Below are positions 45,883 to 58,309 of a DNA stretch of 64,000 bases, one piece after another. Within the stretch, counting starts at the first letter, position 1, and the number at the start of each line of letters is the position of its first letter. The DNA is taken from NCBI GenBank assembly GCA_022497155.1, contig MU385730.1, forward strand, positions 248,001-312,000. The letters run 5' to 3'. This DNA is from Whalleya microplaca. Lineage: Eukaryota > Ascomycota > Sordariomycetes > Xylariales > Xylariaceae. Both the position numbers and the translations under genes were made by a program. The notes beneath the pieces were generated by a model. That model saw only the letters and a program-made list of their open reading frames with translations, was not told the DNA's origin and did no database searches.

Positions 45883-47700
45883 ATGCACGGCACAGGGCAG
45901 ATTTTGACCTTTACGCAATATACTGGCTACTTCGCTGCTCCACCAATTTTGTACGGTAATTAAAAGCCGGAAGCCCCGATTAGCTAGGTAATCGCCTTTC
46001 CGCGCTTATATTTACTAGTATAACTAGAAATAATACTATTTATATAACATAATCTAAACGCGAACTTAATACGGGAGCGTTTAAAGCATTTAAATTATTT
46101 AATATAATAAGCAGTTAGGCTATTTAGTTATTTCCTATTTATTATTATTAAATTAAAGCTGCTAGACTAATAAATTATATATATAATTACACATATATAT
46201 AGTAATTCGGCTATATATATTATTTAACTACTAGTTTTATTATATATATATATATACACAATTACACACATATACAGTAATTCGGCCATATATATTATCT
46301 AACTACTGGTTTTATTATATATATATATATATACGCAATTACATATACTAATTTATTACCTTCTAATCCAGCAACCAAATTATAAATAACTATCGGAATT
46401 TATATATATAACTACATATATATATAATATTAAAGTAATAAAATAAAATATAAATACAATTATATACCTATTAGGCTTAAACCTACTAATTATAACCTTT
46501 TTAAACTAACTCTACTGCCGCCGCCACTACTATCACCACCACTATTACCATTACTATCACTATTATAGCCGCCGTCGCCGACTCCTATAACATTCCCTTT
46601 TCGGAAGATAACGTTTCGCGCTCCCGTCATTACGAGCGCTAACGCTATATAACCTCCCGTATATACCTATAAACCTATACCGAATAACCAGATATATCCG
46701 GATATAACTAACTATATTATAAGCCGCCAAATAATATAAAAAACTATTTCGGCAGCTTATTTATACCTCGCTTCCCGCCCCCGCCCAAGCTACAGCCCTA
46801 TCGTAAGATTACTAGATTTAGTCGCTAATAATTTTTTAACTATAAATCTAAAATAACTAGCCAACTCCCGCCCTTTCGCCGCTACCGGAAGCCGCGCCAA
46901 CTATAAATATAACAAGCCGCTTTAATTATACTATATATATTAACTAAAAGTTTATAAAAAAACATTCTAGCTACATATACCTAAACTTACGGCCCGGTAT
47001 AGCGGGGCGACGCCCGATATAACAACTATATCAAAAAAAAAGGTTTTTAGGCTTTTTATATACGTAAGCCGGCCTTCCCTAACCGCCAGACCGACATACT
47101 AGGTAATATTTATACCTATTGCTACTATAACAAATAAAAAAATACCTGCTTTCTATTAGCGTATATATATAGCTACTAGAATTTATAGAACTCGAACATA
47201 AAGCTAATAATAAATAATCGCCGTCTCTCGACATACTACCGCCCCTATACCTATTACAGTAGCAACAAGCCAAGCACTCCCAGAAATAACAGCAATAACA
47301 ATAGCAGCAGCAACAGCAGCAGCAGCACTAATACTACTGCCGCCTATTACACCCCCTAATTCTGCCGGCCTAAAATTAATGGCATACTATAAGTTTTTAT
47401 CTAAAGCCGAGCGGGCCGGCGCTCGTACTAATTTAAAAGCTCGGTTAGCCGCTTTTATAAAGGCGGAAGCGGAAGCGGAAAAGGAAAAAAAAAAAAAAAA
47501 AGAAAAAGAGAAAAAAAACCTGCAGTTTCGGCTATTTAAAGAAATTTTAAATAATAAAAAAAAGAACAATAATAATAACAATAACGACAATATTTTAGGG
47601 GAGTTATTAGCCGGGCTAGCCGAATAAATATAAATTTATTTTATATATAGCTTATATATTTCTAATATAACATATTTTATATATATAATTATATATATAA

Positions 47701-48370
47701 AATCTGAAATGCTTACTTTAAGTACGTAAATCTACGCATATAAATCTAAAATGCTTATTTTAAATACGCAGATTTACGTATATAAATCTGAAATATTTAT
47801 TTTAGATACGCAAATCTGCGTATATAAATCTGAAATGCTTATTTTAGGTACGCAAATCTACGTATATAAATCTGAAATACTTACTTTAAATACGCAGATT
47901 TACGTATATAAATCTAAAATGCTTACTTTAAATACGCAAATTTGCGCATATAAATCTGAAATGCTTATTTTAGGTATGCAAATCTGCATATATAAATCTG
48001 AAATGCTTACTTTAAGTACGTAAATCTGCGTATATAAATCTGAAATGCTTATTTTAAGTATGCAAATCTACGTATATAAATCTAAAATGTTTATTTTAAA
48101 TATATAAATCTATATATATAAATCTAAAATGCTTACTTTAGGTATGTAAATCTGTATATATAAATCTAAAATACTCACTTTAAATACGCAGATCTATATA
48201 TATAAATCTAAAATGCTTATTTTAGATACGCAAATCTGCATATATAAATCTGAAATACTTATTTTAAGTACGCAAATCTGCGCATATAAATCTGAAATGC
48301 TTACTTTAAATACGTAAATCTATATATATAATACCTATATAAATCTAAAATGCTTATTTTAAATACATAA
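47701..48370. repeat. 42-base minisatellite, about 16 units
   Basis: Units start AATCTGAAATGCTTACTTTA and continue to a TACGCAAATCTGCGTATATA-like end. I count 16 units in a row. Because 42 is a multiple of three, one frame reads as a 14-residue repeat (YKSEMLTLNTQIYV). Units differ almost only by transitions (G/A and C/T), the pattern RIP would leave. Confidence 0.85.
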
Positions 48371-51300
48371 GTTATATATATATAATATATAAAACTATTC
48401 TACCTAATAATAAAATTACTTATCCCGTAATATATTTTACTAATAAATAAATATATATCCCTTATATAATAAATTTTAATACTATTAATTAAATACTACA
48501 ACACTTTTTTAATAACATAAAACAAAAATAATTATATTTTACCTAATAGTAAAATTACCTATCCCACAATACATTTTATTAATAAATAAATATACATCCT
48601 TTATATAACAAATCTTAACACTCTTAATTAAGTGCTTTAATAACTTATAATAACACTTAATAACGCCTAATTCCTTTAAAACTACAATAATATTCAAACG
48701 TATACGTTTTTCTATCCTAGCTTATTTAATCTATCTATTAACCAAAAATCAATTTTTTTTTACGCAAATTAAATTTTTTAGAGACATTACAATTTAACGC
48801 CTCCCTACCGGCGTTAACTCGTTTACCGATCAAAAAGCAACCCGCATTTGCTTTTTTAACGCCTCCATTTTCTCTTTATATATAAACGGCGCCTATAACC
48901 CGTTTTACAGCTTATTATAATATTTATATACCTTTCTCCAAAACTAGTTAATAATTTCCCTAAAGTTCACTTTTATTTTTAAGGAAATGCCGTATACGTA
49001 ATCGTAACTACTTTTATATACCGGCTGTCTAAAATACTCAAATATCTCGAAGCTATTACCTCTTTATTTACAAACAAAACCTACGAAGGTTTTTTTAGAC
49101 AAAAGGCCATATAACAGTTAATAAAGGAAAATATACTTACAAAAAAGCAACCATTTTCTATATTACAAATAAAAGCAAAAAAGAGGTTCGGGCCTATTAC
49201 ATATATCCTCGTCGTCGTTATTGTCGTTACTAATAAACTCTCTAATATTATAAATAACGACATTTTTGCAGTAATTAATAGCTGCATCGTTACCCTCGTC
49301 ATAAGCTTTTTTAGCCTCGAAATATTACTTTTCGATAATAGCTTACGCCCTAAAAAACAGATCTTTAAACCTCTAATCCGGAAAGCCTTAAATAAAAAGC
49401 AGCGTACTTTTTTTAGTCTTATTCGCAATAAATTCAGCCTTCGTAAGTTTATCCTCCTCCCTATATTATACAGATACAACGCTAACAAATAAAATCCCGT
49501 AAATAACTATCTAATATTTTACGCCGTTTACTTTTAATATTAAATATTATAACTCGACCGCGTTTATTATAAAACATTAAAAAAGCAATAAACTTTTTAC
49601 TCGAGTATAATATGCCTATACCTATAACCTCGGAACGTAATTTCTGGTAATATATTCGGCGTTTTCGGGGCTCCCGCATGCCTTACAAATTATAACAGCC
49701 TTATTTATAAAATTATAGCAGCCATTAAAGGAGTTATATATATATAGCGTAGCTATAAAACACTTATATACTTCTAGCGGTAAGCCTTTAACTTTAATAC
49801 GCCGCATTAAAGTTTCCTTAACGTAACGCGTATAAAAAAAATAGATAACTTTAGCTAGCTAATTATTGCCTAAATTAGCCGTAATAAAAAAAGCCTTACG
49901 TACAGCCTTTTATTTAATATCGTTATTATCTATAAGCATATACCGCGGTCTCTAACTATACTCGAGGCCGCCAAACCATTTTATAATAATTTAAAGATAT
50001 AAGCGAATTATTATTAAATTCTAATGCTTGATATAAAAAAACGTACAAAAAATCTAGCTATTAAAATCGTCGCGTATTAAAATACTAAATAAATACTATT
50101 TTTATCTATATATTATTATATTATACGTAAAATCTATTAACGCAATCATATTTCGTTATATAAAAATATCGAGGGAATTCTTACGTAACCAAATAAAAGC
50201 CTTAGATTCTACGCCATTTTATCGTCTTATAAAACGCTCGTAATAATAAATTTACTATTTTAAATAACGGAATTATTTATCGACCTCCCTAAGCTGAATA
50301 TTTTTATTAAAATTATTAATATAAGTATAAAAAGTTAAAGTCGGTTTTAAATTATTCCCGCGGTTTTTTTTTAAAGCGTTACGGATGTTTTTAATATCTT
50401 AAATTTTAATATACCTTATTCCGTAACTTTAAAATATTAATCGAATTAATAAGTCCCCTTTTTTGCCGTTTAGTAGATTTTTAATTTATTTCGGGATTTA
50501 TTAGTTTATTAGCTAGGTTTAAATCTAAAAATAAAAGCTATTATAAAGTTTTATACGGTCTATATTCTTTTAATTGTTATAAGAATATTTTATATTATTA
50601 CCCCAGAATTTAATAGTCTTATCAAGTCGTAAACAGGCGAAAAATCGAGCTTTATAATTTACGGGCTAACGAATAGTTTATTTTTTATGTTTAATACGCT
50701 AACTAGCTCTAGATTTTTATGCTTTATTTTTATAATAACGATAACGGAAAAACAGTTTCGTACCGTTTAACTAATTTTCGGCCTTAAATTATTAGTAATA
50801 AATCGGAGACCATTACGGCTTAAGTTTTTCGAATTCGCTTTACGTAATAAAATCCGGCTCGTTATAAAAGACCTCTTTATAAAATCGAAACATCCGTTTC
50901 TATCGTTCTATAAGATTTAAAAAGAAAAAGACAAGAATAAGAAGTACTTATCGCATAACCGGAAGTGTCGGATTTAAAGGCTCTTAATTAAATCCGTTAG
51001 AATTTTTATTATTATTAGAAACAAAAGTTTCCGAATTTAAGGTCCGAAAACGGGATTAGGATCGAGACTATAATTGTTCTACTTTAGCGGCCGCCCTTAA
51101 GTAATTAAAGATTAAAAATTTTATAATTCGTTTTTTAGCGTAAATAAAACCGTTAAATAAAAGCGGAAAAATATAGAGACCCTAATTTTCGTTAAAGCGT
51201 TAAATACGAGATTCTTTATTATACCGTTCCTTATATTATGCCCAGGTTTTAACTAATATATTTAAGGCAACAACAAAACTTTAAGGCAATTAAAATACCG

Positions 51301-52713
51301 GTACGATAGGGTTATTAAGGCCTTAAGGCAAAAAGCCTTATAAAAAGTCTGTTATATATTAGTATAATAGAAAGAGGCATTTAAATAGCCGATAAACCTA
51401 TTATATTAAGTCTAAATATAGCCTAATAATAAGGAATTTAAATAGTTAATTTAAAGGGTTAAAAGTTAAAGAACGTTAAAAAAACTTATAGTTATAAATG
51501 CACAGTTACATATATAATACCAAAAACTAATATAATTTAGTACGTAATTACATATATAATAATTAAATTTAAGCTTAAAATTACATAACTCGAAATTGCC
51601 TAAATTAAAATTTCAAAAAATTAATATAATATTTAGTATTATATATAATTACGCATATAACTCCTTTATATAATACGTAATTACGTATATCAAATATACC
51701 CCCTATTACTGCTAACAAAATTTGAGCTATTCCTTCCCGATTACCAACAAATATAGTACGCAATTGCGTATATCAAATATACCCCCTATTACTGCCAACA
51801 AAATTTTAACTTTTCTCTCCCGATTACTAATAAACTTTCAACTTTTCCCGCCTATTACTAATAATATTTTAACTCCTAACGTACTTCTTTTTTTAAAATC
51901 GATAGTTATTCGTTCGCATACATAAAAATCCGCTATATTCTTCCCATAAAAGACTAATATAATAAAGCCCGATTTACAAGATATCTATAACAAAAAGATT
52001 ATTAAAAAATCTGTTTCGACAAGCCGTTAATATCTATTTAAATAATTTAAAAAAAGGATATCTAATAAGCCTAGTTATTATTAGCGTAAATTATTTACCG
52101 CCGGGCATTTTTAATACTAAAATTCTCCCAGATCTATAGCCGCACGATCTAAAGCCGCACAATTTATAGCGTAAGATCGGAATCTAAAACCAAATCAACA
52201 GTTATCCGTAAACACGTCAAAAAAACGGTTAAAAACAGGCCGGAAAAAATATATACAAATCAATATCTCGAATAAAATCGAGATCGATTTAAAACTGCAA
52301 AATCTAAAGCCGAGTTAGCAATTATCGGTAAAAAACACGTCAAAAGCGGTTAATAGCAGGCCTAATAAAAGGTATATATATAAATTAACGCGCCGACAAA
52401 AGTAATAGACAAAAAACTGCAGTTATTAGTAAAGTAGCAGTAAAAAAGAGGGCTTATAAAGCTTTAGAGTTATTAAAAATACTACTAAAGGTTATATTAA
52501 AATGGCTAAAGGTTATATTAAAATAGCTTCAATTCCAACTACTATAAAAAGAGGTTATAAATGGAAGGGTTAAGAAATTCTAGCATAGCGCGACATATAA
52601 ACATATTACGCGTGAATACGCGCCCTTAATCTCCATATTAAATAGCCGCGAAGCGCGGGTAGGGTATAAAGGGTATAATGTCCTGAAGTCGCGGGAAGCT
52701 AAATAAGTGGAAC

Positions 52714-52734
52714 GAACAGGTGCTCCGTTAACGA
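52714..52734 (-). repeat. Right terminal inverted repeat arm
   Basis: The exact reverse complement of the left arm at 45862-45882. It lies about 50 bases outside the end of the AT-rich interior. Confidence 0.7.
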
Positions 52735-52739
52735 AGCCC

Positions 52740-52747
52740 CTATCCGA
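52740..52747. repeat. Right 8-base direct repeat (candidate target duplication)
   Basis: CTATCCGA, identical to 45849-45856 and placed symmetrically five bases outside the inverted-repeat arm. Confidence 0.55.
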
Positions 52748-55700
52748 TGCTCCATAGCAATTTACCACCGATACGGGTATCGACTTTTCTACGGTTCTAT
52801 TTCGAGCGCAATGCAGGGACGTGTTGTGGTGATCACCGGTGATCGAGGCATCTACGAGATGTAGATACATAGGTAGATGGTGGATGCGAATCTGAAAAGT
52901 CGTGGCCGCAATTGATAGACCGCACTGCAGCGAATCCCCCTGAAAATTTACCGGTAGATCCGGGCCCTGCATTCGACTGCCTGTCGATCCCTCGGCCTAG
53001 GCTCGATTAGTGTCGGGACAAGGTCGATCGACAATGGTCTGCCCTGTTATCGCACATTTCAGGCAAGATTCCATCTTCTATTTTCAATGCCGTGCCAACT
53101 TTTTAGCCTACTTGTGGCCTACTTAGTAGGCTGAGTCGCTTTAAGCTTGTTTTAATCGATACAGATTGGCAGAGCATCTGTTCGCTACGGTCACAGATGT
53201 ACATAGCATGTGTGTATGCCGTCGGAGGATTTTCTTAATACGTGAAACTATCAGGATTGGCATAAACCCCTAGAAACCCGCCAGTGCGGCTCATCACTTG
53301 GCTCTACCTATTTGATACATAAGAATACGAGGCCCCAATGTTTAAGTGAAGCAGTTTGCGCCAGTCTGCAGCATTGAGGTTGGTGATCCTTCACCTCCTT
53401 TGAGATCAGGTTAGATTCTCATCAGTGACTCATCCACATGAATCGAGTACCTCATTCCTTCTAGGGGCATTCAACGGGAAGATCTCCCGCCGTGCTCTCA
53501 ACCAACTTGACCGGTGTTCTCTTGGCCGCTTGCTCGAGGCCCTAAGGTTAGCCGATGTGACGCTCGTCAGCAAAGCATTTCTGCCAACTCATCAACCAAC
53601 TTTTCAAGCGCATCGTCCTGAACATTCTATAGAAATATTTCCTTCAGATTGGTTGGTTGGTTGGCACGTTAGCTGCATGCGACATTTATGAATGCCCAGG
53701 TGCTAATTGGGGAATGGCATGTCAACAAACTTTTCTACGCAACCCAATCCGACTCGTTGGTTGACGACTGCGGTCTCCTGCTTAACCGAAGACACCAATT
53801 AATATATCCGGCCATGTGGCCTAAATCAATGAAAACCCTGCCAACCATTCGACCTGCATAGGTATCATATCCGACTCAAAGATACCCAATCACGGTCTTC
53901 ATGTCTGACTTATAGAAGGTCAATTAATGGGGTATATTACATCCTATATTGACGATAATATCTATGTAGGTTTCTGTTGTCTGAGGGATCGGTGACTCAA
54001 GATACTCTGATGTGTTTACTAGGCCGTGGCTTGTGTACCATTCTTATGCCAGAGTCCCAAGCAGTTGGCCACCCAACTGCACTATGATATTATTGTAATA
54101 TACAGCGTACTTGCACTTAGAAGATAATGATCGCGTTGATGACCATATGTAGTTTTCCTGTGCGACGATCTTGTACCGGTATCCAACTCTACTAGATCAG
54201 ACAAACAGCTTCAGTTTCACTGATCAAGTAGCTACAAATACCATAACGGCTCCGTAGGCGGTTTACTTTTGAAAGGTGAAGTTTATAGAGTCATGTTATG
54301 TGCTTGTACCCGTAATTCCCCTATTAAAAAGGCTTTACGTCCTCGATTTAACGTAATACAAATTCTTCCGTTAAGGGGTATACGAAGGTGAAAAGATATG
54401 ACATAGCTGCCGACTTTAGTCTACTAATTTTTCGACACTACTTCAGAAATAGCCCCATCTGCACAATAACCAGAAGTTGGTTGGAGGACATGACCTTTGG
54501 GCTTCAAAGTTTGGGCTGTGATCTAAGATGTCCCAAGAAGCCGGATATATGCAACCATCTACCATTGCTACTTATCAAGTTTCTAATTATGAAATTGTGT
54601 TTTGGTCACTTAGACATATGATGCCAGTATTCATAATATTTCTGAGCAGATCTAGAGGAACAAGATTGTAGACAGCTACCAAATAAAATTGGTAAGACTT
54701 TGCGAAAGGTACAGTGTACAATATAGGGCGCGTTGATACACGCTTTTGACGGCTAGCATATGCTGAAAACAGAAGAGAAGTCGTAAGCTATATTCATAAA
54801 CACCAGATCTAATGCAGCCGTTAGAGCAGGTCCAGATACACATGGGCAAACATCGTGGGTTGTAGCTACTGACTGTCTTCTTTAGTAGACAATACCAAGA
54901 TCTAGATCATCAAGCTATCGATCTTAGCTTCCAATTCGCGGCCTCATTTTCATACGCCTACATGGGATAGACAGGCTTCAACTTCTCACACGAATATCTC
55001 ACGTAGATGAGTATTGGCTGGAATGCGCCACTTCGTCCTTCAGAAAGTACACTCATAGGCGTATTTCAACGTTTACTATTTAGGATAAATAGATAGAGAC
55101 GTCTTACAATTGGGTTAACACCATAAGAATGCACCTATTGTCCCCTGAGAAAAATGTACTAACTGGAGGATGTGTCTATCTTCTTGATTCCCACAGACTC
55201 GACAATACAGATAATATATGAAGCCTAACATGAATGAACATCTCTACTAAGTCCTTTTGAACTAGTCGAGTCTCAGAGGCAAGTTAGCAGGCAGCATAAA
55301 TTCATAAATAGCTACTGCAGAAAATACTTCTGCATGTCAAAAGTATTTTCTGATGTGAGAAGCCTCTCAAGGCGGAATGCCATGTCTTCACTATTCATTC
55401 TACATGTACATATTATATCACGTACATAAGGGGGACGTTCGTATTTATATTGATAAACACATCTGATGCTCAGTATATTCGTACGTTATTTTTGTCATGA
55501 GTAATTGACAGCGCCAATTCCTCTCTATGTACACCTAGACTATCCATTGTTACATGCATTCCACACGACGAAGACGCTCCCAGGGCAGAACTCATTACCA
55601 CAATTGGATATGCTCATCCTTTGATATATGGGAAGAAGTCTCACCTCACCTAGACTTGTTTCATAATGCTTCTCCTTGAATTCTCCCCGATATTCGTTAC

Positions 55701-58309
55701 GCCTTAGCCTTTTGATACATTTTGGTGATTAATTTATAGTCAGACATTAAGAAGAGAGAACATGGTGTTAAAACTGAACTATATTAAATGCAATGATAGT
55801 TGTCATGGATGGGTATTGCATGATTGTAAGTAACACGTAAATATATATCCGCGTACACTCAATTTGAGAAACAAGGAACACTCAATATCCATATTATCTA
55901 CCAGAATCTCGGACAATATATCGAATCTAAGTGACTGAATAATTTCTAACGCTACTTGGTAGTAGTTTCACAAGAAATGAAGAACAGCCCGGTTTCGGAT
56001 GCAGCAAGTACCTACTAATCCACGACTAAAAGTGCTAATGGCGCATTTCTGAAGCTTAAATAAAGAGACCGATCTCGGTCATGAATATACCGACCACTTC
56101 AGCCGTAAGGTAATGTCGGTAATCTTCATCGGTGCTTCGCCACTTCCATACCAGTAGCTACGTGATCGATCGCGAGGAGCATATGTCAAATATGAGGATG
56201 ACAACCTAGTGATTGCTATAAAGTCTTAGTATAAGTGCTCCCAGAGCCCTTAGGGGGAGGAATTATGATACAGCATGTTGTATAATCAGCTTCATATGTT
56301 CTAACACAATCGGAGTTTCGTCGTCTACGCGTAGGACAAGCATAAACTACGCTATCTGCACGATGAGAGAAAGATATCATGATAAATACTACGCTACAAA
56401 GACTGTGGAAACTCGGCTACCCAACGACAACCGGTTAGAAGAAGGTCTCCGCCGGCACCTAGCCGCTACAAATCACCCAGAACTATTCCGCCGCCCTAAC
56501 TGTGAAAGGGGGAGACTTATAGGAGATACATCAGTGTGCACATAAATGACAAGACAGGAGGTGATGAAGAAACATAAGGTGAGCATGGATATCGAGAAAG
56601 CATTCATGTTGGGAATATAAGTCGAGAAAGCCTCATGGGAAACGAAGGCTAAGGGATAAGTGTTGTGTGACAATTTGTTGAGTTTTGATTATACGAAGGC
56701 TGTTATTGGAGCAAGCTTTAGCTAGTTACTCGTGCAACACAAGTTTTTTTTCCCTGCTGCCTCATACGCTCACCTCGTGGCATGCTGGTGTTACATACAG
56801 GAGCTCGTATTAGATTGAGAGCTCGAGGAATCCTCAGCATGGATACAGGGGATGTTAAGAATGCGTGCTGGTTAAGCCGGTGAGAATAAGCGATCCCACA
56901 TAGGACCCGACGTATCTTTTACACTTCCTGCTGAGGTTCAAGCGAAGGCCTTCAAGGTCTACAAGACAGCTTAGAGGAGTTTGGCGAGGTGTAAGTTCTA
57001 CATCCATCTGAGTATGTTTTGGGCTTTGCTATATCATAGACATCCCATACAAGCTGGGGTTTGAGGAATATCTGTATAAAGTCTCTTGTTATGATTGATA
57101 GAGAATCAAGCTATAAGTGTTGGATATTTTGAGTTATCAAGGATATGATATATAACACGATTGGCTGTTGGTAACCTAGTCTTGTCGACTACTAATAGGT
57201 ATATTTCATTCGGGTTGCAGAGACTTAGAGTACTGAATTTTCATTGCTTTCCCGATGTGGAAATTCTCATCTATCTCAGCGCCGCCAAGTCTGGTGGCGT
57301 AATAGCTAGTACCTGAGGCTGTCTTAGGTCATGCAAGAGCACCAATAAGACTCCAATTGAACGTATCCTCTCTGCTGATTGGCTTACGTATGTATATGAG
57401 ACTTGGCATGCTAGGCTTACAAAATTTTTAACTGTATATCCTTCCAGAAGAGCCTGCTTCATCCTGTATATTGTTTCCGATTCTAGCTCTAGTTTTCATT
57501 GACACTGACTAGGGACAGACGCATTATGATACATCTTTGGGAAGATTACCCTTCTCAAGATTTGGAAGTCGTCATCATACGGTACACATATATAATAATA
57601 GTATGAGGCGTAGTTCGGTGACAGGGGTTCATTTTTGGCCCCCAACCCGACCTACCATTCGTGCGGGTCTTCAACCTGCGCGTTGTATGAAGCGACCTAT
57701 CGTTCTACGTTCAAAAACTTTCAGCCCTATTACATGTGCTCTCTTCCGGAGCTATCAAACCAAGCTATTCCCTACCGAAGGATGTGCTACCGTCGCAGGC
57801 GTCAAGATGACTTGTCGACCGCTGCAAACTAATGACCCTTGAGGTTCAGCTCGTGGATATGATTGCACAAATAGCCAGTAGCCCCTGTCTATTAATGAAG
57901 TGATGGGCCCTTCCCCTCCATGCGTCGGCGCTATCCTATCCGCCACGAGAGGTTGGTGTCTCCTCCAAAAGTGAGGAGATTCGCTTTTGCGTTCTCTTCT
58001 TATTAGTCACTCGCCACTTTCAAATTGCTTGCTACTTTTTTGAAGGAGAGTACTTCCTAATTGAATAGCCGTGTAATACTTTGTGTCATCAATAGCGAAG
58101 CGTTTGGCTATTTCCCGTCCGTTTTCTCAAGTGAGGGGAAGATCCATCCATATAGTGCCTCATATCGGAGTGAAACCTTCCACGAGAACAGAGCACACGG
58201 CGACGTGCTTGCCGCAGCGACAACTGACGACTGACCCATTGATTGGGCCTTCCTCGGTGGTGGTACTCGTTCAACTAAGTCTGCCTCGGCCTGAAGCGCG
58301 TCCGTCATC
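52748..58309. other. Gene-poor region right of the transposon
   Basis: Normal base composition returns, but I find no exon chain or family motif in 5.5 kb. Open frames (53425-53691, 54388-54621, 56363-56545, 57537-57842) are short and isolated. A perfect 12-base hairpin, CAGAAAATACTT against AAGTATTTTCTG with an 11-base loop, lies at 55318-55352. The last 200-300 bases are the calpain promoter. Confidence 0.45.

Larger units (their letters stand above)
45857..52739. mobile_element. RIP-damaged DNA-transposon-like element, 6.9 kb, bounded by inverted repeats
   Basis: A 21-base perfect inverted repeat (core CGTTAACGGAGCACCTG) lies at 45862-45882 and 52714-52734, with CTATCCGA directly repeated five bases outside both arms. 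An 8-base target duplication fits the hAT or P superfamilies. From about 45975 to 52660 the interior is extremely AT-rich with short runs of TATATA. CA and TG dinucleotides are scarce while CG is kept (46801-46860 has no CA or TG but two CG), as expected from RIP acting on CpA. No intact transposase is readable; minus-strand frames at 49081-49807 (with KACGSPENAEY and YSSKKFIAFLMFYNKRGR) stay open longest and may be relics of one. The block could instead be a non-autonomous or composite element. Confidence 0.6.

Noticed and set aside
47379..47627. 82-codon frame rich in Lys, Glu and Asn inside the AT block
   Set aside because: Its length comes from A-rich low-complexity sequence (AAAAAG and AATAAT runs) in RIP-damaged DNA; no domain is visible.
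52580..52972. 130-codon minus-strand frame
   Set aside because: It runs across the right inverted repeat and the direct repeat, so it joins element and flank and cannot be an ancestral gene.
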